The position numbers were made by a program, and so were the translations under genes. From contig NC_064035.1 in NCBI RefSeq assembly GCF_932526225.1, forward strand, positions 19,767,969-19,831,968: 64,000 nucleotides of DNA, given 5' to 3'. Shown here in pieces: positions 42,801 through 55,615 of the stretch. The stretch is from Nematostella vectensis. Lineage: Eukaryota; Cnidaria; Anthozoa; Actiniaria; Edwardsiidae. The notes under the pieces are model-generated. The model worked only from the letters and a program-made list of their open reading frames with translations. It made no database searches and was not told where the DNA came from. Within the stretch, counting starts at the first letter, position 1. Every line of letters begins with the position of its first letter.

Positions 42801-45800
42801 AAAGCAAGCTAAATGAATTAAAGCAAGCTAAATGGTTCAATAAAACATGCTTCTCAAGAAAATAATTTGGCACGTTATTCTCATTTGGTGTTAATACTAA
42901 CTGTACATTTATGTGAAATGTCACATGTTTCAATGTTTAAATCCACGTTATATTTTGTAATGGATGGAATTTGATGGTGATGTGTAATTTTGTATTAGAA
43001 AGACAATGCTTATTCAAATCACATCGCAGGAGTACAACTGTACAATGTATCAGAATGTCATAACATCACATTGTTCCTTTGCGACCCAAATTTATGATAT
43101 AACTAAATCATATAAGAGGTTGAGGGGTTCCTAAACTACCATTTCTTCAGACATTTGACAGCTGAAGAGATATGTAGCTTGTACAACTAGAAAGAGAAGC
43201 TGTAAAAACAATATTGTCTGCTTAGGCATGATGGAAACAGGGAAATAAATTTAGACAGGGATGAAATGGTATGTTGTACAGGAGTGGCGGCATTGAAGTT
43301 TCAAGCAATTACCCATAATCAGAGCAAAAAAAGCTCCAAAGAAGGGATAATTCTTGAATCATCAGCATAGCTCCTCTGTTTTCACAAAGGCATACAACAA
43401 ACTGCTTCAACCCCGTGTTTATTCATTTCCCCGAAGAGACATCATTGAATTTATTATGGCACATCATCAATAACACATCAGACAATGGTTTGCATGCTAG
43501 AACTGTAGGAGTCAAATCACAGGTAGCCCAGGCAATGGTTTTGAAGCTTGTTCGTAGCTTGGAATCGGCTGTTATCTCTTACATTCGATATGTGGCAAAA
43601 CATCGGAGCTAAATCATTTTTCCTGGCTGCTAGCCATTTTTTTAAACAAATAAGCAGCCATTTGAATCCTTGACCGCCGCCAATGGACAATTAGGTACGC
43701 TCGGATGAACACGGAGAGAAGCAAACAAATTATAGCGCGAGGCTGTAACTGGCACTTTTGAAACGGATTTCATAATTTTTCGCGGTCTAAAACTCAGAAC
43801 TATAAGTTTTCGAAGCAAGGTAAATAATCTGTTATCTCTTATTTTTGTTTAATTTATATAACAGATCACTATACGCCGATGAAAGCCTTGCAGACTTTCC
43901 ACCTCGCAGCTAGACCTCACAGGCTAATAATAGTTTGCTTTGCTCCGTGTTCAGCCGAGCGAACCTAAATGTCCAACGGCGGCGGTCAAGGATTCAAATG
44001 GCTGCTTACCCATTTTAAAAAATGGCTAGCGGCCAGGAAAAATGATTTAGCTTGGATGTTTTGCCACATATCGAATGCAAGTGTACCCTGGCATAGGTCT
44101 GCGAGATAACAATATTTCGTTTGTTGTATTTTCCTCGCGAATTTCGACGGCATTTGAGTGCTACCGAAAATGGCACCTCCAACCTTGTTTCTTTCCTTAG
44201 TAGGGGGAGAGAAGTCATATATTCCCTTACGAAAAAGCCCCAAAATCGTATATTACACATAAATATGACAACAAAAAGGCATGTTCTAAGTTTTAAGGCA
44301 ATTTTATTGGCAATGTTTCACAAAATATCGAGACTTCAATCTACTCGTTTTACCTCTAAGAATAACAGCCGATTCCAAGCTAGGAACAAGTTTCAAAACC
44401 ATTGCCTGAGCTACCTGTGGTCAAATCTGATATGGTGATCTGATATAGTGTTCAGCCACAGAGACAAACTGTGTTTGGGTCACACATTTGTGGGGTCGTG
44501 TTTTAGGTCTTACAGCTTTTTATTTAAAAAAAAAGAATCAAATATCTTTTATGGAAACAGATATTATGTAAATCTTGTATTCTAGCGAATCTGCACTACT
44601 TTGGGTTCAAACTTATAAACAAATACAACTGAACTTAAAAAGGTATAGCCCATCTGTAAAAAGACATTTCCAATGTCCCATGACACATTTTAAAAACAGA
44701 ACAGTTAAAAAGTGTGGTACAAAGGGCGATAAAAATTGGAAAATAGTGCGAGTTCATTCCAGAATAGTGCAGTAAAATGCACAAGCAGCCACAGTGCATT
44801 AAAGAGAACGTGACATGAAATTATATTTGCTTATTTTGACAAATTGACTAGTTAGTATAGTAGCGTAATATCCCAACAATAATTGATTGTGGAGACCGAA
44901 TCTTCCCCAGAAAATAGCTGAGTGTAACCTGAGCAAAGTATCCATAAGGAATCATGCAGCAATTGGAGCGGTGTTTTTTATTAATATTTTTTATAAGCTT
45001 TTGAACACCATTTGCTCGCGAACCACCCAACTTTTTGGCAAACTCACTTCTTTTTCGATCACAATTGTGATCAAAGAAATAAGATATACGCTGTAAATAA
45101 TTGCGAGACGATATTACAAGGCAAAAAGTAACGCATCTATATTTCGGCAAAGCAGAATGCATATTGTAAAAGCGTCTATGCTTTCAAGTAATATAGAGAA
45201 AAATATTTTTTTATCCAATTTATTGCGAATTGTCACAAGAACAAAACACGCTCTTAGAAGAACGTTTTTTATGCACTAAACAATGCACTAAATAATGAAA
45301 CCTATAGATTACAGCAACCTATCTACACAAAGAGATAAACAAAACGTCAAGATATCAAACTCAAAGAGAAATGACTGGAAATCTAGAATCTAAAAAGTAG
45401 GTTGAGATGCGAGGACTGAAAATTATCAATGAGTGAACGGCAAAAAAAAACTTGATTGTATATACTTCTCTTTTAATAAATAAACAAACAAATACATACA
45501 GTAGATGGTACTAGCATTATAATCCCTGAATAGTTATGTTTTTTTTAAAGAAAAACTGCCATCAAGACTTGGTATATGTGAAAGGGAATGCACAACCGCA
45601 CAAAAATGGACATTTACTAGCAAAACAAAGCGTACGGTGCGACAAGAAAACTTGCACCCTTCACCGTGCTTTTCTTGGCTCTAGAACAAATTCGAATGTT
45701 ATATTTACCTTTTCTCTCTCCCGATTGTAAGGACTGATTTTTGTCGATAATTCGACTGTTCGTTTTGTAGAGAAATATCATTTCTTGAATGACTGAATCA

Positions 45801-48800
45801 AATCCTGTTGTCAATCAGCGCCATAAAACAAACTATTTCGCTTTTCCAGTTTGTCAATTTGTTGTACTTTGAGGCTTGTGAATCAGATTATTACAATTGC
45901 ATGTGGTTCTTTCAACATTTCCCACCCCGGGATGCTGTTCGAAGGTGAACTGGTATTTTTGCAAGTTTACTAACTTTAGTGAAGTTGTTCGCCCCGTCTT
46001 GGTTTTACTTATGGCCGTTCGCATTCGCACGTGGAAGAAATCGTTTTCTACAACTCAGTTTGCGAATAAAAATGCATTGAAATAAAGTCTAATCTAATAG
46101 AACATATTCTAATAATCAAACCATTCATCATTACCGGTAAAAATGAAGCGTAGTGCTCAAAACAAGCCAAAATAATCCGGTTGAAATTCATTTGCTTGAA
46201 TGAACTGATCGACTCGAACTAGTAAACACCCCAGAGATGTCATTTCATTCCATTCACTTCAGGTTGCGATTAAACCCCTATCTTAGTGATAGAAAAAAGT
46301 TATTCTTGGATCCATTGCTTGAACATTGCAAGCATCTTTCTCTACCAAGTCTTGAAAAGCGAGGAAATAGAAAAAATACAAAAGATATGCTCGTCCTCAT
46401 CTCTACAAATCTACAATGGCAAGCGAAGTTCGACTGGAACCCCATCAATTGTGTACAACTCTCGACATCAGCCAATCATAAAAAAGTCGCCAAGACAAGA
46501 CATTTTCAAAACACGATTACAAAAATTCCTGTAATCAATAAGCGCAAAGGTAGTTCTAAAACCAAACATCGATAGCTATATTTTGTTATAAAAGCTTATG
46601 TATTTTTCGTGTCATGGTCTCTTTAAGGAAAATCTTTGTTTCATGGGTTTTAGTTTTTTGGTGAAAAATGCAGATGCATATGAATTGTACAATAGAAACA
46701 TACAAGTTATCTCATTCAATCATGTACAGTAGCTTCCTATCTCCTATGATAAAACAGTACAGCCTTGATTGGAATGTTGCCAAATCACACACTGTACACA
46801 AAGTCTCATCTGCTAGTCTAGTCTTCTTATTCAATGACATAATTTGCAAGCAAATTTTTTACAGTGTTTTGGCCAAATGTTTGAGCCTCAACAGGTAGAA
46901 TCAGAAATTCAAATGCAGTTATTTCAAATGTGGCATGTTTAACGAAATTTTGCACACATTATTTATGTATTTTCTAAAACACGGGGCATATTATGGAATA
47001 AATCTCCAGTGTGGAACAGCACAGGCCACACTTCACAGGGCTTCTGGAATTACGCGCGTGTGCGGAAGCGCGTCATTTTGCTTTTTCCGCGTAATCAACA
47101 AATTTCCACGTAATCCCGTGTAATTTGGCTAAATTTTGAAAGACAAAATATTTAATTGCACAGCTGATGAGTTCTTTCAGGGTTCTTACCTCTATTTCTT
47201 ATAAAAAAGAGAGATATTCTTCGTAAGAGTGCAATATTTCGAACTGAATTTTGAAAACAAATGAAATGACTAGGCATTCTTTGCTACCGCGAAGGCCTAG
47301 GACTAATAATAAAATACTTTTTTTAATTGGCTGGTGGCAAGGAGCCAATAAAACCTTGCCTAAGATATTTTCACGCAAAAAATAACCTTTTCAAGTTATT
47401 TCGTGCTTTCCTTCGGTACAAAATGTAGTTTGGGTGTAACAGTTGATATTCCGTGTAATTTAGCACGTAAGTCAGTAAAGAATCCCGCAAAATTTTGATT
47501 TTTAAAGAAAAATGTATTGCAAAATCCCGCGTAATTTAGCGCGTAATGATTGATTTTCCGCGTAATTTTGAGTTTTTTCCATGTAATTCCAGAAGACTCT
47601 GATTTAAAAATTACTTACATTACTACAGTACTTTCCACAAAGAAATTCCTTCAAATTTGACTATACAGCACACCCAAGTCCACATAAAATATGTGTGTAT
47701 TGTCTTTAGACGAATCAGACAAGATTTCAGACACTAAGGCTTGTTGAGACTTGCTTCTAGTAACTGAATATCTTGCAAATGATTGGTCGTGACAAACATA
47801 TCTTCATATTTTCTGTGTTCATGTGTTTTATAGGTTGTGCTGTAACATGCTTGCATGTAATCCACTGTTACAATCTGTACCATCGAATATCATACAAAAC
47901 CTGGATGGGACATGCTTGCAAGTAATCCATTGTTACAATCTGTACCATTGAATATTATACAAAACCTGGATGGGACATGCTTGCAAGTAATCCACTGTTA
48001 CAATCTGTACCATTGAATATTATACAAAGCCTGGATGGGACATGCTTGCAAGTAATCCACTGTTACAATCTGTACTATTGAATATCATACAAAGCCTGGA
48101 TGGGACATGCTTGCAAGTAATCCACTGTTACAATCTGTACCATTGAATATTATACAAAGCCTGGATGGGACATGCTTGCAAGTAATCCACTGTTACAATC
48201 TGTACCATTGAATATCATACAAAGCCTGGATGGGACATGATTGTCAAGATCAGCTGTAGACTGTTTGTACAGTATGTTGAATAGTTCCTCAAAGTGAGAG
48301 AACTTGTGCAGGGGCCTATCCAGGAGTCCCAAAAAAAGAGGCTGAAGCAAAAGTTTCAAGGAAGGGGGGGGGGCAGATTTATTGTTCTTCCATGGATTTC
48401 CTAATACTTTCAGTTATTTTTAAGCCAAATATCTAAAAATAGGGGGACCGAGGCCCGCCAGAAACACTGATCCCTTTCTGTAACTGTAGATTCCCTGAAT
48501 TACCAAGAGCACTTTGAGAAAAGAGGAATGACCATCATGTTTTTGAATAAACTACCAAGACAACCTTTAAAATTTAGCATTTTAAGTTTAAGGTTTCCTT
48601 TGGCTTAAAGTTTCTCATGATTATGATGAGTAAAAACATTATTTTTTTTAATTACAGTTTTGTGTTTATAATGATAAACACCAAACAGAGGTTGAATACA
48701 GCAGGAAGCGATTGCTGACTTATGGGTAATATCAATGGATTTTATTTTATTCCCAAATATTAGGGCTTCAATGGCAGTGCAACAAATTAAGTAAATTCTT

Positions 48801-51800
48801 GCCACATACTGTAATACGAGCAAAGAGCCTCTAGAGCTGCTGGTGCAAAAGAGTTATAGACAAAATACCGAATACCCCATGCTTCACCAAAAGGCAAATT
48901 ACTCATCACATTTTTAAATAAATCATTTACTGGATGCAACATGACAGTGCAGTGAGCAAAACTACCTCTAAATGGCATAGCACTGTAAACCACCAACTTG
49001 ATAAATACTGTTACTGTACCAACACAGAAGTGTGTCCAACCAAGGTTATCACTCTCATACGTATACAAATTATTCCTTTTAAAAAGCCCTTACCTATCAG
49101 AGGTTCTTTGTAGTTCATAAAATCTTTAGCGCCAACAGGGCCTGACTGGGTAGGGTTGGCAACAGCGTGTACAGGTTTCTCATATGGTTTTCGGTTATGC
49201 TGTAAGTATGTGTTGCGCACTGCACCCCCTCCATACTGTTGATCTGTTCCGTACCCTCCAGAGCTTGCTCCATAACCCCCTGGCCCCATCTTTTGCTTAG
49301 CCTTCATGTGGGCTTTGTCTGCTCCCTGCTTTTCTAGATTCTAAAAGGAGATACATGACACTGCAGGTTTAAACTGTACATCAAGGCACATAGAGCGCTT
49401 TTACCCTAATAGCTGAGAAAGGCAGCAATTTTAATTAAAAGTCATTGCTATCAAATTACTAAAATACCAAATTAACAAATCAATTTAGATACCTTTCTGT
49501 GTTTTTGTCCAACTAAATGAGAATTCCACGCTGACTCGCTATTACAGGAACAAAGGCAAACCTAAAAAAACATTGGATCAATAACTATGAAGGGTTTTTA
49601 TTGGCTGTCACTGATCCACTTTTGTGTCCGACCCATAACTAGCATAACATCATTCAGACAAACAAACAAGACCTATCATCCTTCACCTGGCAGTGAAACT
49701 CTGTCTTTTTCTTCTCCTTCTCTTCATCTTTCTTGAGGTTGAACTTGATTTCAAATACTTCAGCTGCTCTTTTGATATGTCTCACACTCAGTGAATGATT
49801 TTGGAATGCCTAAAAATAAAGGATAGGTATGCTTTAAAAGTAGAATCTAGGTTCTTTAACATACAAATACAGTAAACATACTTTAAATAAGGTTGGACTT
49901 GGAGAATCTGTGTATTGTACAGTAACCCACAGTGCTTCATGAGTATCAAGGAAATAGGCAAATAAGCTTAAAGAAAAAAAACTAATCTAGGCTGTAGAAT
50001 TCTTATTCACTTAAACATTCGCATAGCTTACAGGATTTGGCCATTTACCCATCAAACACTGCAGGTTATGATACATTGAGTGCAATGTTATTTTAAATAG
50101 GTGTATATCTTTAAGACTTATAAAATCAAAAAGCCCAAACTGTCGCGATCTTGTACCAGAACAATGGCAGAGTCTGCCCTGAAGAAGTCTTATTAAAGAC
50201 GGAAATTTGGCAGAGTCGATTTCCAGTTTTTGGTGTATTTTAAGACTTATAATATACTTTTAATACTGGTAAAATGATACCATCCTCTGATGTATGTTAC
50301 TATTGTAACAAAGACCCCTGTGAGGTCAAGGGAGGTATCATTCCCTGCTGGTACCCTGTGAGGTCCAGGGAGGTATCATTCCCTACTGGTACTCTGTGAG
50401 GGCCAGGGAGGTATCATTCCCTACTGGTACTCTGTGAGGGCCAGGGAGGTATCATTCCCTACTGGTACCCTGTGAGGTCAAGGGAGGTATCATTCCCTGC
50501 TGGTACTCTGTGAGGGCCAGGGAGGTATTATTCCCTGCTGGTACCCTGTGAGGTCAAGGGAGGTATCATTCCCTGCTGGTACTCTGTGAGGGCCAGGGAG
50601 GTATCATTCCCTACTGGTACTCTGTGAGGTCAAGGGAGGTATCATTCCCTGCTGGTACCCTGTGAAGTCCAGGAAGGTGTCATTCCCTGCTGGTACCCTG
50701 TGAGGTCAAGGGAGGTATTATTCCCTGCTGGTACCCTGTGAGGTCCAGGAAGGTATCATTCCCTACTGGTACTCTGCGAGGGCCAGGGAGGTATCATTCC
50801 CCTACTGGTAGCCTGTGAGGTCAAGGGAGGTATCATTCCCCTACTGGTAGCCTGTAAGGTCAAGGGAGGTATCATTCCCTACTGGTACTCTGCGAGGGCC
50901 AGGGAGGTATCATTCCCCTACTGGTAGCCTGTGAGTTCAAGGGAGGTATTATTCCCTTGTTTTATCACAAGGGACAGGGGGATCCCTTGGAAGAGTACCA
51001 GCATTCAGTATCAAGACCTCTACTCGCGAGTACTCAAGACTCTTGCATATACTTGATTACGGAGAGTCAAATTTTTAATAAGGATAACACTTGCAAACAG
51101 AGGTTATGATACTCAGTGCCACTACTGTAACAAGTGCAATGGCAGAATTCAGTACGTTGAGAGAGATTCTGCAGGCCATGTCTGCAGGTTAGTCGTGATG
51201 ATGATGGTGATGATGATTAAACATATTTGACAAGCAAAAGATTGACTTTAAAGGAATGTTAATGTCAATAAATCCTTCGAGTGTAATCCCCATGTCTCCT
51301 CAACTGTTGGTTAAATGAGTGATGGTTCACAGGTTAGGTTAGCTATGATTCTGATTCTGGCTCTTTTCTTTCTGTATCCCCTTCTCGTATTTTTAGTATG
51401 CATGCTTTTAATTCCCACATAAATCATAGCTGTCAACTCTCCCGCATTAAACGGGAGTCTCAAGATTTCGAACCCTTTCTCAAATTTCTTGAAATATCCA
51501 TACATTTACTGTATTCTCCCGCATTAGCCATCTTGGTACTTCTGATACACCTACTGTATTTTCTCAAGATTTTTACTAAAGGGAGGTTCACAGCTATGCA
51601 CAACTCTATTTTTGTACCTTCGCTGTAAGTAAATATCACATGCGGGATCAAAAAGATTACACAGAACCAACTACAAATCCACGATAGATAGCAAGGACTC
51701 GACAGTAGGCTGAGTCTTGCCGGTCATCTAACTATATATGAACAAACCTGCATGTCCGACGCTTTGAAGTCACACACTTTGCAATGCAGTGGGTCATCTT

Positions 51801-52047
51801 TGTCTAGCCACTCCTCCCGCTTATTATGGTTTGGTTTACTTTTCTCTTGCCCTTCTCCGGAAACCGTGGAAGAAGAAGTCGAAGGATCTGTACTCGTAAT
51901 AGCACTAGCAGTAAAGTCAGTCGCCTCTGTCGGTTCGCTCTTCACTTCAGCAGTAGAAGTAAAGTCTGTGTATAGATCTGTTCCCTGCGAAAAGGAATCA
52001 TTTGTAGCGCTGGATTCCTCCGCCATTGAGTTCGTCGTCAAACTCAT
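36850..52047 (-). CDS. U1/matrin-type C2H2 zinc-finger protein with RGG and Gln/Tyr-rich region, complete
   Basis: Ten coding exons: 52047-51748, 49809-49687, 49561-49493, 49340-49094, 42297-42164, 41076-40517, 40445-40319, 40169-40023, 39772-39662 and 36864-36850. They give 610 residues in a consistent frame. An acidic, Ser/Thr-rich N-terminus precedes zinc finger 1 (LHCKVCDFKASDMQ, AFQNHSLSVRHIKR), zinc finger 2 (FHCQVCLCSCNSESAWNSHL, VGQKHRK) and, after a Gly/Tyr stretch (GPGGYGASSGGYG), finger 3 (YHCELCDSKFDHNLKFPHLV, GAKHRF). All are of the type that binds RNA. An RGG block follows (GRGQGSSARGQGVSGRGRG, RGRGRGMRG, GRGGRGRGW), then a Gln/Tyr-rich part and a helical tail (VALQVSNVLTQALLQYRM). 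It is likely a nuclear RNA-binding protein. I do not recognise a specific human orthologue. The acceptor of exon 8 and the 15-base last coding exon (NPNT, stop) are the least certain parts. Confidence 0.82.
37100..39661 (-). repeat. 26-bp minisatellite carrying a 5' splice site in every unit
   Basis: Roughly 98 copies of a 26-bp unit fill the last intron. On the coding strand the exon ends CAGCTCAGATGAG and the intron begins GTATGTTAGAGGTATG. The array then repeats CTCAGATGAG (or CTCAGACGAG) with GTATGTTAGAGGTATG, so each unit again holds exon-end bases plus a GTATGT donor. Unlike the 36-bp array, many units have indels or are shortened. The unit is not a multiple of three and contains TAG three codons after the exon end, so use of any later donor truncates the protein after DEVC. 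Confidence 0.93.
42592..42836. repeat. 19-bp tandem repeat in zinc-finger gene intron 4
   Basis: About thirteen copies of GCAAGCTAAATGGATTAAA with point changes. Each has a TAA-rich core. The surrounding intron (42298-49093, almost 6.8 kb) has no other coding exon I can support. Confidence 0.92.
43571..44110. mobile_element. Foldback element with about 180-bp arms
   Basis: The left arm (GTTATCTCTTACATTCGATA, GTGGCAAAACATC, CCTGGCTGCTAGCCATTTTT, CTTGACCGCCGCCAATGGAC, GAACACGGAG) and the right arm (CTCCGTGTTC, GTCCAACGGCGGCGGTCAAG, GAAAAATGATTTAGC, GTTTTGCCACATATCGAATG, GAGATAAC) are inverted copies with short gaps. The centre is about 180 bp and non-coding. It is a non-autonomous DNA element in intron 4 of the zinc-finger gene. 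Confidence 0.75.
47041..47595. mobile_element. MITE with CTTCTGGAATTAC ends
   Basis: The left end CTTCTGGAATTACGCG is inverted at the right as GTAATTCCAGAAG. Inside, CGCGTAAT and GCGTAATTTT phrases repeat many times in both orientations, a subterminal-repeat pattern. The length is 555 bp with no open frame. It lies in intron 4 of the zinc-finger gene. Confidence 0.65.
47846..48235. repeat. 65-bp tandem repeat, six copies of identical length
   Basis: Units start at 47846, 47911, 47976, 48041, 48106 and 48171. Each begins CATGCTTGCA and holds CCACTGTTACAATCTGTACC (or CCATTG). There are a few substitutions and no indels. Confidence 0.95.
50305..50950. repeat. 38-bp tandem repeat in zinc-finger gene intron 1
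   Basis: About seventeen copies of a 38-bp unit with GGGAGGTATCATTCCCTGCT and GGTACCCTGTGAGGTCAA. Two alternating subtypes (GGTCAAGGG and GGGCCAGGG) occur, and a one-base expansion appears in the last four. The core GGGAGGTATCATTCCC is a near-palindrome. Confidence 0.93.
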
Positions 52048-52135
52048 CTTGAAGTTTTTCTTTAGCTCTTATGGCGAGCTTTTTTTTTAAAAATATAGTG
52101 TTTTAGAGCTCTTAAAGAAACTAACATAGAAAGAA

Positions 52136-52146
52136 AAGATGGCGGC
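52136..52146 (+). promoter_or_regulatory. YY1-type motif in shared upstream region
   Basis: AAGATGGCGGC matches the YY1 consensus and lies 90 bases upstream of the zinc-finger gene start codon. A related ATGGCGGAC lies near 55456 upstream of SEC22A. Such motifs are common at TSSs of housekeeping genes. Before the 3.2-kb insertion, the two start codons would have been only about 380 bases apart, consistent with one bidirectional promoter. Confidence 0.45.
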
Positions 52147-52164
52147 GAACACAGCCTTTCCCCA

Positions 52165-55100
52165 GGTAGAGCTTCGTTTCCATCACCCAGGTTGCCCTTG
52201 GTCGTGAGAGAACTGGGAACTAGTCTACGCTCGGTTACGAACTTATCACACGAACGGCGGCGAGTTCCGAACCTTTTCCCGAACAATTCTCTGAACCAAA
52301 GACTGCCAAAAATACAAATTACGTTCACATGAAGACATAAATCGTCGCTAGAACAACGCTTATGGATACGTTTTTCTAGGAGTAGTTTAATATTAACAGC
52401 ACTGGCTTGATAGTCTTGGATTTACGAAAAAGGGCTGTCTGAGTTATGGAACCGAGCACATTGTTTACAGCAGGCCTCGCTTCATAACTCAATTTGACCT
52501 TCCCACTCACTCTTTCTCCTACTTATAAGGCTTGAAATTATAAAGGTTAGTCTATTTATCCAGGTAATTTTTTTAGATTTTACTGTTAATTTCGAAATTC
52601 ACAACAGCTGAAATTGACCCACATCTCTTATTTAAAAAAAACTCAAAATGAATTTCAGTTTTTGTATACATGTCATTATGTACAAAAGGGGCTACTGCCT
52701 GTCGGACAACCTAAAAAATACCTCTGTTGGAAAAAAAAAACTAATATATAGATTTAGGCACTGCCTAAAAGCGGAGCCTGCATGGATGCACTTTTTCAGC
52801 AATACTTGTAGCAAATTTGTGGATATAGGGGATGCAAACTAGCTTTGGAGTAGTTTTTATATTTTATATCCATTTCTTCCAAGTAACTCCTGGTGTCTTG
52901 GGTACATTACTAATTTCTGCCATGACCCCCACCCCCTGGGGTTTGGCTCTCCAAAAAAGTAGATGGTGTGTAGATAATTATTCTATCTTTAGGGTATAAA
53001 CTTCAACCAACTACTATCCCTCAGTGGGTGTTTAATGGTTATTCTGATACTGCTATCCTTTAGGGGTATCAAATTAATGAATTTTTGTATTCAATAACAA
53101 CTGATATATTTACCTCCCTCCGCTCCCCCAGGAAGACTACCCAGGATTATGATGGATGAATGAATTGAATTGAGCACGAGAATGACAATAAATACTTTTA
53201 TTAACAAATGGGTGTCTTTTAGAAAATGCTTGTTTTTATTATCATTGTACAAATTATGTACCATTATTTGACATGAAAAAGTCAAAGCTGAAATCCAGCA
53301 GTATAGGATTGCTATTAAGTGGTGTATACACGTAAGTAGGAAAAATGCATAATGTTAAAAAAGGTGTTATTCTGAATTATTAAGAGATCATGGCTTTTAA
53401 TTTAAAAGCATTTATTTAGGCTGGTGTCTTATCACATATAATTTGGTTGTGACAAATTGTGCAAGCCATAATAAAAATAATGTTTTGACACAGGAAATTA
53501 AAATGGATCATTCAAAAATTATTCATTTCTAAAGTTAGGCTCGTGTCCTATCCTTTATAATTTGGCTAAGAAAAAATGTGCACACCACAATATAAATATT
53601 GCATTGACATGAAAAAATAAAATGGTTCATGAAAAAGTCTTCATTTATAAAATTATTCTTGTGTCTTATCATTGATAATTTGGCTATGAAAAATCATGCA
53701 CAACTGTGCATGATTTTGGGTATAGGGGTGCCTCTGGGGGTTTTGAAGCCTGACCCTGTTTAGGACAAAAATTCTGAAAAACCAAACCCTGTCTAGAACA
53801 ACATCCTTGATTTAAGGACCCTGTTTAGGACAACACTCTCAATCCGCGGCAGGATCAGTGGTTTAGCAAGGCAACCAAATTAGTACCCTTTTTAGGACAG
53901 CCTTGCTTAAAATTATGTCCCTGTTCAGGAAAAAGAGGCCTGAAATATGTACCCTGTTCAGGTCAGAGAGGCCTCAAATGTATACCCTGTTTAGGACAGA
54001 GAGGTCAATAACCATACCCTGTCCAGCAGCACGTCCCTGTATAGCATATATAAGGGAGTACCTCCCCCCCACCCCGGTACATATAGCTTGTAACATATAA
54101 TATGCTCATTACAAATGGTTATCCCTATGATGGAGAATCATATTAGCTATAGCTATGCATATTATCAGTTCCATTGTGTTCTGGTTAGATCAACCTTTGT
54201 TCTAATACTGTGCCTTATACTGTCCTATACTATCCTAATGATGTACATCAATCAATCATCAAGTCTTCGTGTGACCTTATTTAGTTGACTAGGTCCCCAT
54301 CATCCAACTTGTGGTTTTCTCTCCAGCCTTGTAATTATTGAAACTCCCACACCCATGCTCCTGAGGAAGGTTGGGGGATTAGACTTTGACCCCGTACAAA
54401 ACTGAGAAAAGCCTCCAACCCCTCAGGAAAAAACTGCAGTCAAGTCAAGCCCTTATCTTACATAGCCAGTACACTTAAGCGAGTCAAGGCTGTAGCAGGG
54501 GGTGGGGCACTGAAGACATGTGCCCCCATTCGTACCAATTACTATGAAGATAACAGTTACTAAAAAAAATGGAAAATAAATAATTTTCATCTGGCATCAG
54601 TTATAATCCATATTCGTTGTAGCACATGTCGCCGTGCAGCTTGCCACACGCTGATACATGGAAATGCTTGCTACAGAGGAAAAAGAGACCCAAACCAGAA
54701 ACTGACATGACTTTTGCAAAGTACATGTGATGCTATTTACTTATCCCAAGACCCCCAGGGTAGAGACAAGTCTAAGAGTAAAAAACTGTCAATTCCCCCA
54801 CCTCCTCAGGTCAAATTCTAGTATACAAGTGCCACCTCAAGTTAACAACAAACTTCCCGGGGACCATTGGGCACTCTCTCGTTGTGCTTATAGCACAACA
54901 TTATATATACTTGCTATTCACATAAAAACAGTAAAATCTAAAAAAATTACCTGGATAAATAGACTAACTTTTATAATTTCAAGCCTTATAAGTAGCAGAA
55001 AGAGTGAGTGAAAAGGACAATCTGAGTTATGGAAACGAGGCCTGCTGTAAACAATGTGCTCGGTTCCATAACTCAGACAGCCCTTTTTTGTAAATCCAAG

Positions 55101-55350
55101 ACTATCAAGCCAGTGCTGTTAATATTAAACTACTCCTAGAAAAACGTATCCATAAGGGTTGTTCTAGCGACGATTTATGTCTTCATGTGAACGTAATTTG
55201 TATTTTTGGCAGTCTTTGGTTCAGAGAATTGTTCGGGAAAAGGTTCGGAACTCGCCGCCGTTCGTGTGATAAGTTCGTAACCGAGCGTAGACTAGTTCCC
55301 AGTTCTCTCACGACCAAGGGCAACCTGGGTGATGGAAACGAAGCTCTACC
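52165..55350. mobile_element. 3.2-kb non-autonomous DNA element with about 420-bp terminal inverted repeats
   Basis: The left arm 52165 to about 52586 and the right arm about 54927-55350 are inverted copies that differ at only a few positions (for example CAACGCTTATGG against CAACCCTTATGG). The ends read GGTAGAGCTTCG and CGAAGCTCTACC. CTTTCCCCA precedes the left end and CTTTCCCCCA follows the right, an apparent 9-10-bp target duplication with one base difference. The inside holds only short frames and two decayed tandem repeats (a roughly 125-bp unit at 53380-53700; an ACCCTGTTTAGGACA unit at 53745-54010), with no transposase. A long TIR plus a 9-10-bp duplication suggests a Mutator/MULE-like element, which I infer only. 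Confidence 0.8.
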
Positions 55351-55615
55351 CTTTCCCCCAGGGTTTTCTGGGTAATTTTAGACGCCATATTGAAAATAGT
55401 GCGCAAGACTATAGATGCAACTGCTGAGATCGTATCAAGGGCTCAATGCCACGCGTAATGGCGGACAAAATTGATATTCTTTTTAATATTTCTTCGAATT
55501 TCGTGATCTTTTGAATACAACTTGGTGTTTAGCTACAATGAAATTCTTACCTGATTAATAAGTCAGACAAAGGTGTCGTTGATAGAAGAAGCAAGTGGTT
55601 ATTTGTAAAGTAATC

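Noticed and set aside
52062-52328. Open frame of 88 residues repeated at 55187-55375
   Set aside because: Both lie in the terminal inverted arms of the 3.2-kb element; they are copies of repeat DNA, not a gene.
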